Assembly: GCA_021775615.1 (NCBI GenBank)
Contig: JAJFHL010000188.1
Location: forward strand, 1 to 40,598
DNA: 40,598 nucleotides
Source: Hyphomicrobiales bacterium
Lineage (GTDB): Bacteria; Pseudomonadota; Alphaproteobacteria; Rhizobiales; JAJFHB01
Direction: 5' to 3'
The position numbers and the translations under genes were made by a program. The first letter of the stretch is position 1. Each line of letters starts with the position of its first letter. Below are positions 13,455-21,064 of this stretch, in pieces. The notes beneath the pieces are model-generated. The model saw nothing but the letters and a program-made list of their open reading frames with translations. It made no database searches and was not told the DNA's origin.

Positions 13455-14480
13455 ATGATGTCTCCAAAGGCACTCGAAGCCGCCCTCGCCCGCTTTCCCC
13501 GCGCCGAAGCCGCCCACATTCCAACGCCACTTGAAGCCCTGCCTAATCTGAGCAGCGAGCTCGGGCTTTCGTTGTATGTGAAGCGCGACGACTGCACCGG
13601 GGTCGGCTTCGGCGGCAATAAGGTGCGCCAGCTCGAATATTACTTCGGCGCGGCACTGGCGGAGCGGGCCGACACCGTTTTGATCACGGGCGCGGTCCAG
13701 TCGAACTACGTCCGCACCGCCGCCGCCATGGCGCGGCGCTTCGGTCTGGACTGCCACATCCAACAGGAAGAACGGGTCGCGGATGTCAGCGATCTCTACC
13801 GGTCAAACGGCAATGTGTTGCTGTCCCGCCTGCTCGGCGCCGAACTCCACACCTACCCCGAAGGCGAGGACGAGGCCGGCGCGGATGCCGCGGTCGAGGC
13901 GATCGCGGAGGACTTGAGGTCAAACGGACGGCGGCCTTACGTCATCCCGCTGGGACCTGGCCACGCGCCGTTGGGCGCATTGGGCTATGTCGCGGCGGCG
14001 ATCGAGCTTGCGTCCCAAATCGCGCCAATGGAGCCGTTCGACAAACTGATTGTGGGCTCCGGCAGTGCGCTGACCCATGTCGGCCTGCTGGTCGGACTGC
14101 GGGCTCTCGGCCTGGCATTGCCGGTGCACGGCGTGAGCGTGCGGCGAGGCGCCGCGGCCCAGTCGGCGCGGGTGCGGCAGCGGGTCGATGATACCACCGC
14201 CCTGCTCGGTCTTTCACTGAATGTGCCGGACAGCGATATCGAGGTCTCCGACCATGCTCTTGCGCCTGGATACGGGCTTGTGAACGCGGCCACTCTCGAT
14301 GCGATCAGCCGGACGGCGCGGGCCGAAGGTCTGTTTCTCGATCCGGTCTATACCGGCAAGGTCATGGCCGGACTGATTGCGCTTTCGGAACGCGGCGACC
14401 TGGCAAGACAACGCATAGTGTTCTGGCACACCGGTGGCCAGCCGGCCCTGTTCGGCTATGCGGACCAAGTCACCGGTTGA
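13455..14480 (+). CDS. D-cysteine desulfhydrase/ACC deaminase-like PLP enzyme
   Basis: A 341-residue fold-type II pyridoxal phosphate enzyme. The Schiff-base lysine is K56 in GFGGNKVRQ, preceded by the typical YVKRDDCTG; GAVQSNYVRTAA (about residues 76-87) binds the cofactor or substrate carboxylate. The C-terminus has DPVYTGKVMAGL and HTGGQPALFGY. The subgroup includes D-cysteine desulfhydrase, ACC deaminase and L-cysteate sulfo-lyase (CuyA), all removing a leaving group and ammonia to give a 2-oxo acid. The sequence alone does not decide between them. ATGATG gives two possible starts (13455 or 13458). It follows the T-protein homologue, suggesting work on one amino-compound pathway. Confidence 0.83.
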   Translation: MMSPKALEAALARFPRAEAAHIPTPLEALPNLSSELGLSLYVKRDDCTGVGFGGNKVRQLEYYFGAALAERADTVLITGAVQSNYVRTAAAMARRFGLDCHIQQEERVADVSDLYRSNGNVLLSRLLGAELHTYPEGEDEAGADAAVEAIAEDLRSNGRRPYVIPLGPGHAPLGALGYVAAAIELASQIAPMEPFDKLIVGSGSALTHVGLLVGLRALGLALPVHGVSVRRGAAAQSARVRQRVDDTTALLGLSLNVPDSDIEVSDHALAPGYGLVNAATLDAISRTARAEGLFLDPVYTGKVMAGLIALSERGDLARQRIVFWHTGGQPALFGYADQVTG

Positions 14481-14504
14481 AGCATTCGCATCACACGCCA
14501 CTCT

Positions 14505-14915
14505 TCACGTCTGATTTGCTTCCAGTTGCTGCAGCAATCCGTGGACGTCGCCGAGCACCCAGAGGTCCGACACCTTGCCTTCAGCGAATGTGAAGTGGGC
14601 GCTGCCGTGCCATTCCACCCGTTTTCCGGTGGGCGCAAAACCCATCATCTCGCCGCGATGGGTGCCGTGAAATAGCATCTTCGCGGCAACCCGGTTCTCT
14701 TCCTCGGTCATTTCGAGAATGTCGCAGGTATAGTCGCCAAGCGCCCCGGTCACACTTTCGACATAACCGGCGAACTCCTCATGGCCAACCAGAACGGGGC
14801 CGAGCGATCCGCGGAAGGTGAAGTCCTCGTGAAAAATGTCAGGAGTCAGGCTGGTGTCCGCCCTGTTCCACATGTGGTGGTAGAACTTTTCAACCAACGC
14901 CTTCTGGACCGACAT
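14505..14915 (-). CDS. SnoaL-like/ester cyclase-fold protein
   Basis: A 136-residue alpha+beta barrel protein of the SnoaL/NTF2-like group. It starts MSVQKALVEKFYHHMWNRAD and contains FHEDFTFRGSLGPVLVGHEEF and GMGFAP-type segment MMGFAPTGKRVEWHGSAHF, the characteristic P-T-G-K-x-V-x-W of ester-cyclase-like members. Such proteins are small cyclases, hydrolases or of unknown role. The frame is open far upstream, but GGGAGA precedes ATG 14915 and homologues start here. It is divergent from the PhyH gene and convergent with the PLP enzyme gene, 24 bases apart. Confidence 0.82.
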   Translation of the reverse strand: MSVQKALVEKFYHHMWNRADTSLTPDIFHEDFTFRGSLGPVLVGHEEFAGYVESVTGALGDYTCDILEMTEEENRVAAKMLFHGTHRGEMMGFAPTGKRVEWHGSAHFTFAEGKVSDLWVLGDVHGLLQQLEANQT

Positions 14916-14993
14916 CCATATTTCTCCCGAGTGCTTTTCATACAGGGTGCTTGAGCGTAATCTGTGTTCGGTCAAGCGCAAGGCACGAATGCG

Positions 14994-15767
14994 ATGAAAC
15001 TCGACGCGGAACAACTCGCCTCCATCCAACGGGACGGTTTTCTGGTGCTCCCGGACCTCTTCTCCAGCGAAGAGGTGGCTGCAATGAACGCGGCTCTGGC
15101 GCCCCTGTTCGCTGAGACATCGGAAGCGAATGTCCGAGAAAAGAAGAGCGGCGAAGTGCGCACCGCCATGGGACTTCACCTGAGGAACGCGCTGTTTGAC
15201 CGGCTGTGCCACCACCCGAGGCTGGTTGAGCCGGCGCAACAAATTCTCGGGCACGAGCTGTACATTCAGCAGGTCAAGGTGAACGTCAAGGCGGCCTTCG
15301 AAGGCGAGGCCTGGCAGTGGCACTACGATTTCGCGACGCATCATGCCGATGACGGGGTGCCGCAACCGCTGGCTCTCAACCTGCATATCTTCCTGGCCGA
15401 CGTCACCGAATTCAATGGCCCCTTGTGGTTCATCAAGGGCTCGCACAGGCACGGGGCGCAGCCGACCTTCCATGACACGGTGTCGACCAGCTATCCGTTG
15501 TGGGTGGTGGACCGCGACGTTGTCGCCGATCTGGTCGGCAAGGGCGGCATGGTCTCGGCCACCGGGAAGGCCGGCACCGGTCTCATATTCCACGACACGC
15601 TCCTGCACTGCTCGCCGCCGAACCTCTCGCCGCACGACCGGCCGATCTTCTCGCTGATCCTTAATCCGGTGAGCAACCGGCAGACCAAACTGGCGCGGCC
15701 GGAATACAAGCACCACACCGATTTCACGCCGGTGACGGCGCTCACCGACGACTGCCTGCTTCAATGA
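14994..15767 (+). CDS. phytanoyl-CoA dioxygenase (PhyH) family protein
   Basis: A 257-residue Fe(II)/2-oxoglutarate-dependent dioxygenase. The facial triad is visible as H110-Y-D112 (WQWHYDF) and distal H205 (DTLLHCSPPN), with R216 (HDRPIFS) placed to bind 2-oxoglutarate. It hydroxylates an unknown small molecule in the cytoplasm; ectoine hydroxylase and many secondary metabolism enzymes share this architecture. The start at 14994 gives the standard KLDAEQLASIQRDGFLVLP beginning. The stop overlaps the next start (ATGA), so translation is coupled to the membrane protein downstream. Confidence 0.85.
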   Translation: MKLDAEQLASIQRDGFLVLPDLFSSEEVAAMNAALAPLFAETSEANVREKKSGEVRTAMGLHLRNALFDRLCHHPRLVEPAQQILGHELYIQQVKVNVKAAFEGEAWQWHYDFATHHADDGVPQPLALNLHIFLADVTEFNGPLWFIKGSHRHGAQPTFHDTVSTSYPLWVVDRDVVADLVGKGGMVSATGKAGTGLIFHDTLLHCSPPNLSPHDRPIFSLILNPVSNRQTKLARPEYKHHTDFTPVTALTDDCLLQ

Positions 15768-16210
15768 TCGCCGCGCTTTCCGGTCTGATCTCGCTGATGC
15801 TTCTGGGGCTCGCGGTTCTGCACTTTGTATGGGGGCTTCGGATCTGGTGGCCTGCGGGCGACGAACAGGCGCTGGCCCGCACAGTCGTCGGAGCGCCCAA
15901 GATCACCGCAATGCCGGCACGCTCCAGTTGCTTCGCGGTTACGCTTGCGCTTTCGGCCATTGCCCTGACCGCGCTCGTGCTGGGGGGACTGGTCGGGCAA
16001 TCGCTCGTTCCCAACTGGTTGTTCGTCTTTGCAGGATGGGGGGCGGCAGCGGTCCTCCTGCTCCGCGGTGCGATGGCATTCACGCCGTTCTGGGCACGCC
16101 TAACGCCGGAAGAACCGTTCCGCACATATGACCGGCGGCTCTATGGACCACTGTGCCTCGCGCTTGGCTTGGGATTGGTGTTGCTGCTCGCGGGCCAGGC
16201 TGCGCCGTAG
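15764..16210 (+). CDS. DUF3995-like small membrane protein
   Basis: A 148-residue protein with four predicted transmembrane helices (about 4-26, 52-76, 80-100 and 125-144). The motif LAVLHFVWGLRIWWP in helix one and the later FTPFWARLTPEEPFRTYDRRLYGPLC are typical of DUF3995 proteins. No function is known for this family. The ATG overlaps the PhyH stop by ATGA. Confidence 0.75.
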   Translation: MIAALSGLISLMLLGLAVLHFVWGLRIWWPAGDEQALARTVVGAPKITAMPARSSCFAVTLALSAIALTALVLGGLVGQSLVPNWLFVFAGWGAAAVLLLRGAMAFTPFWARLTPEEPFRTYDRRLYGPLCLALGLGLVLLLAGQAAP

Positions 16211-16237
16211 GCTTTCAGGAAACCGGCCCTGGCACAC

Positions 16238-17884
16238 TCAAATCTCCGCGCTGTGCTTCTTGATGTCGATGTTGAGGATCTGGTCGTTTTCGGAATAGTC
16301 GACCGGGCAATCGATGAGATGGACGCCGGGGCTGTCGAGGGTTTCGGCGAGGGTCTTTGTCAGGTGCTCGGCGCTCTCGACCCGATGGCCATGGGCGCCG
16401 TAGCTCTCGGCATATTTTACAAAGTCCGGATTACCATAAGTCAGCCCCCAGTCCTCGAAGCCCATATTGGCCTGTTTCCAGCGGATCATGCCGTAGGAAT
16501 TGTCGTTGAGGATCAGGACGACGAGTTGCATGCCGAGCCTGACGGCGGTCTCCATTTCCTGGCTGTTCATCATGAAGCCGCCGTCGCCGCATATGGCCAG
16601 GATCTTCTTGTCGGGGTGAACCAGCCGGGCGGCCATGGCGGACGGCAGGCCCGCCCCCATGGTGGCGAGCGCATTGTCGAGCAGCACCGTGTTGGCCATG
16701 TGCGCCTTGTAGTTGCGCGCGAACCAGATCTTGTAGACGCCGTTGTCGAGGGCGATGATGCCGTCGGACGGCATCGCCTCTCTGACTTCCGCCACCAGAT
16801 GCTGCGGATAGATCGGGAAGCGGGTGTCGTCGGCGCCCTCCGCGACGCTCGCCTCGCCGGCCTCGCGCACGGTCATCATGCGGGAAAAGTCCCAGGTCGG
16901 CTGGGGCACGATGTCCTGCATGATCTGCCAGATGGCATTGGCGATGTCGCCGACCACCTCGATCTGCGGAAAATAGACCGGGTCGACCTCGGCAGTGCGG
17001 AAGTTGATGTGAATGACCTCGGTGCCGCCCGCCTCCATGAAAAAGGGCGGCTTCTCGATGACGTCATGGCCGATATTGACGATGACGTCGGCCGCTTCGA
17101 TGGCGCGGTGGACGAAGTCATGAGCCGAGAGGGCGGCCGTGCCCAAGAACTTCCCGTGACGCTCGTCGACCACGCCCTTGCCGAGCTGGGTGGTGGCGAA
17201 GGGAATGCCGGTTTTTTCGATGAACTGGTTTAGCATGCGGCCGGTGATCTTGCGGTTGGCGCCGGCACCGATGACCAGCACCGGGCTCTTCGCATCCTCC
17301 AGCCGCTTCACAGCGGCTCGCACCGCCTTGGCTTCGGGCACCGGGCGGCGGGCATGGCTTTCGGGAATGGGAACCGATGAGCACTCTTCGGCCGCAATGT
17401 CTTCGGGCAGCTCGAGATGCACCGCGCCGGGTTTTTCCTCCTCGGCCAGGCGGAAGGCTTCGCGGACGCGCGAGGGAATGTTTTCGCCCGACGCGAGCTG
17501 GTGGGCATACTTCGTCATCGGGCGCAGCGCCTCGACGATGTCGACGATCTGAAACCGGCCCTGTTTCGATTTCTTGATCGGCTTCTGGCCGGTGATCATC
17601 ATCATCGGCATGCCGCCGAGCTGGGCATAGGCGGCGGCGGTGAAGAAGTTGGTGGCGCCGGGGCCGAGGGTCGAGAGACAGACACCGGTCTTGCCGGTGA
17701 GGCGTCCATAGGTCGCCGCCATGAACCCGGCGGCCTGCTCGTGGCGGGTGAGGACAAGTTTGATCTGCTGCGACCGCGACAGGCTGTCGAGGAAATCGAG
17801 ATTCTCCTCGCCCGGAATTCCGAAGATGTACTCGACGCCCTCATTCTCCAGGGAGGCAACGAACAGATCGGATGCTTTGGTCAC
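16238..17884 (-). CDS. acetolactate synthase-like thiamine diphosphate enzyme (catabolic AlsS/IlvB type)
   Basis: A 548-residue ThDP-dependent enzyme. Residues 1-180 form the pyrimidine-binding domain with the catalytic Glu49 in TRHEQAAGFMA. A central domain carries GAGANRKITG, and the C-terminal domain has the ThDP motif GDGGFMMN through NDNSYG (about 433-464). The start FVASLENEGVEYIFGIPGEEN and the CPVDYSEN end match catabolic AlsS-type acetolactate synthases, which condense two pyruvates. No regulatory small subunit (ilvH) and no acetolactate decarboxylase is adjacent. Related ThDP enzymes also take other 2-oxo acids, so the product is unproven. The start codon is GTG with GGAG upstream. 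Confidence 0.85.
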   Translation of the reverse strand: MTKASDLFVASLENEGVEYIFGIPGEENLDFLDSLSRSQQIKLVLTRHEQAAGFMAATYGRLTGKTGVCLSTLGPGATNFFTAAAYAQLGGMPMMMITGQKPIKKSKQGRFQIVDIVEALRPMTKYAHQLASGENIPSRVREAFRLAEEEKPGAVHLELPEDIAAEECSSVPIPESHARRPVPEAKAVRAAVKRLEDAKSPVLVIGAGANRKITGRMLNQFIEKTGIPFATTQLGKGVVDERHGKFLGTAALSAHDFVHRAIEAADVIVNIGHDVIEKPPFFMEAGGTEVIHINFRTAEVDPVYFPQIEVVGDIANAIWQIMQDIVPQPTWDFSRMMTVREAGEASVAEGADDTRFPIYPQHLVAEVREAMPSDGIIALDNGVYKIWFARNYKAHMANTVLLDNALATMGAGLPSAMAARLVHPDKKILAICGDGGFMMNSQEMETAVRLGMQLVVLILNDNSYGMIRWKQANMGFEDWGLTYGNPDFVKYAESYGAHGHRVESAEHLTKTLAETLDSPGVHLIDCPVDYSENDQILNIDIKKHSAEI

Positions 17885-18006
17885 GGGAAAGAACTCCGGG
17901 CGGGGCGCCTGTCAGCGGTCAGATGAAAGATGAAGTCTAGACCGCAAGTTATGATTTGACCACGGAGTATCAAGCGGACTCGTCGAGATGTGATCGCCTG
18001 CGAGCA

Positions 18007-18032
18007 AGGCAGGCGGTATGTGCCGCCTGCCT
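18007..18032 (-). terminator. hairpin after the RTX gene
   Basis: AGGCAGGCGG and CCGCCTGCCT form a perfect 10-bp stem with loop TATGTG, about 24 bases after the RTX stop. There is no U-run (TTGCTCG follows on the minus strand), so it may end or stabilise the transcript rather than act as a classic intrinsic terminator. Confidence 0.45.
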
Positions 18033-18056
18033 CGCCAACCTGTCGGAGTTATCGAA

Positions 18057-20147
18057 TCAGGCAAACAGGAAGTCATCCACGGTCAGATGCTCCAGCGTGA
18101 CATCGCTCAGCGTGATCGAATTCTCCTTGTCGAAGGTGATCACCGTATCGGCGCCCTGCTGCGAGGCAAACTTTGCGAGATCGCTGATGTCGTTGAACGC
18201 CAGGTTGTCCAGCACCAGCACGTCTTCCGATCCCTTGCCCGCCTCGAAATCGGTCACCACGTCGTGACCGAGCCCGGCATAGAACTTGAACTCATCGCCG
18301 CCGCTGCCGCCGGTGAGCTCGTCGTCACCCGCGTCGCCTTCGAGCGTGTCATTACCGGCGTCGCCGAACAGAACGTCAGCGCCTCCGGCTCCAACCAGCC
18401 AGTCGGCGTCGTCACCGCCATACATGCGGTCGGTTTGTTCTCCGCCGTATATGTTGTCTTCGCCATCACCACCGGACAGGTGGTTGACGCCGTCGCGCCC
18501 GACGATGACATCGTCACCGCCAAAGCCATGAAGCTCAGAATCGAAGTTGCCGCCGAGGAGCTCGTCATCGAATTCCGACCCGTGAACTTCCTCGATATCC
18601 ACCAGGGTGTCGCCTTCAGCGTCGCCTCCCGACCCTTCGCCGTCGAGCAGGTCGACAGTCACCGCTTCGAGAGACGCGGTATAGATGGCAATATCATTGC
18701 CCCCGCCGCCGTCCAGATGATCCGCGTCCGTACCACCGACGAGGAGGTCGACATCGTCGCCGCCGAGAAGAGTGTCTTCACCGCCGCCGCCGAACAGATG
18801 ATCGATTCCGATCCCGCCGCTCAGAACATTCGCAGACCCGTCACCGATGATGGTGTCGCCGTTGCGAGAACCGTCCACGTTTTCGATTTCGGTGAGTGTA
18901 TCGCCTTCCGCATCGCCGCCAAGGCCGGTTCCGGCTGACAAGTCGACCGTAACGCTCTCCGACGAATCGCGGTATTCGGCGGTGTCGGTGCCGCTGCCGC
19001 CAACAAGGACATCGCCCTCACTTCCGCCGATCAGCACATCATCACCGATACCGCCATCGAGCGTGTCGATACCGTCGCGGCCCATGAGCGTGTTGGCGAG
19101 GTGATCACCGGTGATGGTGTCATCATGACGGCTGCCAGCAACTATTTCGATCGACTCATAAGTATCGCCCTCGGCCTCGCCGTCGAAACCGCGGCCATAG
19201 GTGAGGTTGACCGTGACTCCATCGGCGGACCTGAAATAGTCCGCGGTGTCGATGCCCTCGCCGCCGTCAATGATATCGGCACCCAGCCCACCATCGAGCG
19301 CATCATTATCGCCTCCACCATAGAGCGCATCGTCACCGTCGTTGCCGAACAGGGTGTCGTTGCCGCCGCGGCCTTTGAGAACGTTGTTGATGTCATCGCC
19401 TTCGATCAGGTCCCGGAGACTTGAGCCGGTCACGTTCTCGATCGAAATCAAGGTATCGTCGTCGGCATGCCCGCCGCTGACCTCGCCGGTGATCAGGTTG
19501 ACGTCGACGCCAAGCGGGCCGTCTGAATTGGAATAGTCCGCCGTGTCTGTGTTTTCGCCTCCGTCGAGAATATCTCCGCCGGCACCGCCCTTCAGAATGT
19601 CGTCTCCGGAACCTCCGCTAAGGGTGTCCCTGCCGGCGCCGCCGATCAGTGTATCGTTGCCGGCAAGCCCGGTCAGTGTGTCGCCACCACCGCGGCCGCT
19701 TAGAATGTTGTCATTCTCATCGCCCGTCAGCGTGTCGATGAATGCGGACCCTGTGAGGTTCTCGATATCCGTGAGCGTGTCTCCGTCGGCATCGCCACCG
19801 GATGTGTCGCCGGTCGTCAGATTGATATTGACCCCAGAGGAGGACGATGTGTAGAGCGCCGTGTCGTTGCCGGCGCCGCCGATAATGTCATCGCCTCCGG
19901 CACCGCCCTCGAGACGGTCATCATTGAAACCCCCGTCGAGTGTGTCCCGGCCGCCGCCGCCATAGATAGTGTCATCTCCCCATCCGCCATACAGGTTGTC
20001 GCCGAAGGCGCCACCGACAATCGTATCGTCGCCGCCGTAGCCGTAGATGGTGCCGCCGCCGAATGGCGGCCAGACCTCGAGATACTCGTCTTCACCTTCG
20101 GGAATCATGAAATCAATAGTGGGAAATGTGATGCTGGGATTGGACAT
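18057..20147 (-). CDS. RTX (hemolysin-type calcium-binding repeat) exported protein
   Basis: A 696-residue, very acidic protein made almost entirely of RTX nonapeptides (GGxGxDxLx), which fold into calcium-loaded parallel beta rolls outside the cell. There is no N-terminal signal peptide. The last 70 or so residues (VTDFEAGKGSEDVLVLD through a hydrophobic end DDFLFA) look like the uncleaved type I secretion signal of serralysin-like proteins. Between RTX blocks sit five copies of a 57-residue module (see the repeat entry). No enzymatic domain is visible, so it may be a surface-layer, adhesin or biofilm protein. No ABC exporter, membrane fusion protein or TolC gene is in the window. AGGAGA precedes the ATG. 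Confidence 0.88.
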   Translation of the reverse strand: MSNPSITFPTIDFMIPEGEDEYLEVWPPFGGGTIYGYGGDDTIVGGAFGDNLYGGWGDDTIYGGGGRDTLDGGFNDDRLEGGAGGDDIIGGAGNDTALYTSSSSGVNINLTTGDTSGGDADGDTLTDIENLTGSAFIDTLTGDENDNILSGRGGGDTLTGLAGNDTLIGGAGRDTLSGGSGDDILKGGAGGDILDGGENTDTADYSNSDGPLGVDVNLITGEVSGGHADDDTLISIENVTGSSLRDLIEGDDINNVLKGRGGNDTLFGNDGDDALYGGGDNDALDGGLGADIIDGGEGIDTADYFRSADGVTVNLTYGRGFDGEAEGDTYESIEIVAGSRHDDTITGDHLANTLMGRDGIDTLDGGIGDDVLIGGSEGDVLVGGSGTDTAEYRDSSESVTVDLSAGTGLGGDAEGDTLTEIENVDGSRNGDTIIGDGSANVLSGGIGIDHLFGGGGEDTLLGGDDVDLLVGGTDADHLDGGGGNDIAIYTASLEAVTVDLLDGEGSGGDAEGDTLVDIEEVHGSEFDDELLGGNFDSELHGFGGDDVIVGRDGVNHLSGGDGEDNIYGGEQTDRMYGGDDADWLVGAGGADVLFGDAGNDTLEGDAGDDELTGGSGGDEFKFYAGLGHDVVTDFEAGKGSEDVLVLDNLAFNDISDLAKFASQQGADTVITFDKENSITLSDVTLEHLTVDDFLFA
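18525..19868 (-). repeat. five super-repeats within the RTX protein
   Basis: Modules start near protein residues 94, 200, 299, 387 and 484, spaced 88-106 residues apart. Each follows the pattern (N/T/I)DxAxY...VTVDL..G.G.GGDAEGDTL..IENV.GS...D.I.GD..NVL.G and is linked by two or three RTX nonapeptides. The copies diverge from each other by several substitutions, so they are old duplications rather than a recent expansion. Confidence 0.8.
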
Positions 20148-20278
20148 GGTGTTTCTCCTGACAGGCAGCCGTTGAACGTAAACCGTGGCTTCGCAGCGCC
20201 GGCGACTGCGCGCATCCGGCAGCGAAGGGTTTCGTTCGGTTAGTCAGGTGAAACGGGTTTCGGTTCGCGGCGGGTGCG

Positions 20279-20301
20279 AAAAAAAGTGCGCTTGCCGCAC
20301 T
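20279..20301 (-). terminator. intrinsic terminator after the flavodoxin-fold gene
   Basis: On the minus strand AGTGCG-GCAAG-CGCACT forms a 6-bp stem with a 5-base loop, and the stem runs into seven consecutive T. It begins four bases after the stop codon at 20305. Confidence 0.75.
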
Positions 20302-20304
20302 GTC

Positions 20305-20889
20305 TCAGCGTCCGCGCACGCCCAGCTTATGCATACGGGCGAACCACTTTTGGCGCTTCGCATCGCCTGCGGCGTCGACCATTCCGAAAAGGCTTTCGCG
20401 CACCGGGCTGATACCGGAGAACCGCAGCACATTGCGTTCAAAGCTCTTGAGGCTGTGCGCCAGAAAGAACCACCGATATGCAAGCACCGGCATGCCCATG
20501 GTCACCACGATGCGGGCGCTGCGCCCGGCCAGCAGCTTCACCGGCCATTTGCCCTCTGCATACTCAAGTGCAAAACCGGGGCGGAACACCTGCTCGATGA
20601 AGCCTTTCAGAAGCGCCGGCATGGTGCCGTGCCACAGCGGGTAGCAGATCAGCAGATGATCCGCCTGTCTGATCAGATCCTGCGCCTCGCGGATGGATGG
20701 CGGCGGCTCGCCGGTTTCGAAGTCCTGTCTGGACCGCAACAGCGGAAAATCCAGCTGCGCAACGTCGATGCTCCGTACGGCATGCCCTGCCCGCGCGGCG
20801 CCTTCGGCATAGGCATCAGCAAGGGCATGGCAAAGGCGCCCTCCACCGGGGTCGGGGTGGCCCTGAATGATTGTGATGTTCTGCGGCAC
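20305..20889 (-). CDS. NAD(P)H dehydrogenase (quinone), flavodoxin_2 family
   Basis: A 194-residue flavodoxin-fold oxidoreductase. The FMN/FAD phosphate region is IIQGHPDPGGGRLCHALADAY (short form of the GHPxxxSF motif, with Gly-Gly-Gly in place of Ser). YPLWHGTMPALLKGFIEQVFRPGFAL is the conserved quinone-reductase segment (about residues 83-108). Members (NQO1, KefF, MdaB-like) reduce quinones by two electrons in the cytoplasm. Translation starts at GTG with GAGG upstream. An FNR/FixK-type box lies 69 bases before the start, suggesting induction at low oxygen. A terminator follows. Confidence 0.85.
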   Translation of the reverse strand: MPQNITIIQGHPDPGGGRLCHALADAYAEGAARAGHAVRSIDVAQLDFPLLRSRQDFETGEPPPSIREAQDLIRQADHLLICYPLWHGTMPALLKGFIEQVFRPGFALEYAEGKWPVKLLAGRSARIVVTMGMPVLAYRWFFLAHSLKSFERNVLRFSGISPVRESLFGMVDAAGDAKRQKWFARMHKLGVRGR

Positions 20890-20957
20890 TTTGGCCTCAA
20901 CCGCTGATGTTTGCCGATGTCACAGCGTTCAAGCTAAGCCGTCATGCGACAGCCGCG

Positions 20958-20971
20958 TTGACGCAGATCAA
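20958..20971. promoter_or_regulatory. FNR/FixK-type anaerobox
   Basis: TTGACGCAGATCAA differs from the TTGAT-N4-ATCAA consensus at one position and is a form seen in alphaproteobacterial FnrL/FixK sites. It lies 69 bases before the GTG of the quinone reductase-like gene and 94 bases before the mscS-like ATG. If centred at -41.5 for the leftward gene, transcription would start near 20923; TAGCTT at 20931-20936 (minus) is a modest -10 match. Confidence 0.65.
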
Positions 20972-21064
20972 GCATCCGCCGGGGCCAAGGGCGGCCTAGC
21001 CCGCACTGCGCCCAAAGTGTAGCATGGCGCCGGGCAACGAACGTCACAGCGCCAGGGCGGGTGT

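Noticed and set aside
14916-15764. N-terminal extension of the SnoaL-like frame far into the PhyH gene
   Set aside because: It runs antisense to a well-supported dioxygenase; the family start and GGGAGA support ATG 14915.
18018-19854. Open + frames opposite the RTX gene
   Set aside because: Repetitive Asp/Gly codons on one strand produce open antisense frames; none has a start site or motif.
18300-20050. CRISPR-like periodicity
   Set aside because: The repetition is the coding pattern of RTX nonapeptides, imperfect and in frame, not direct repeats with spacers.
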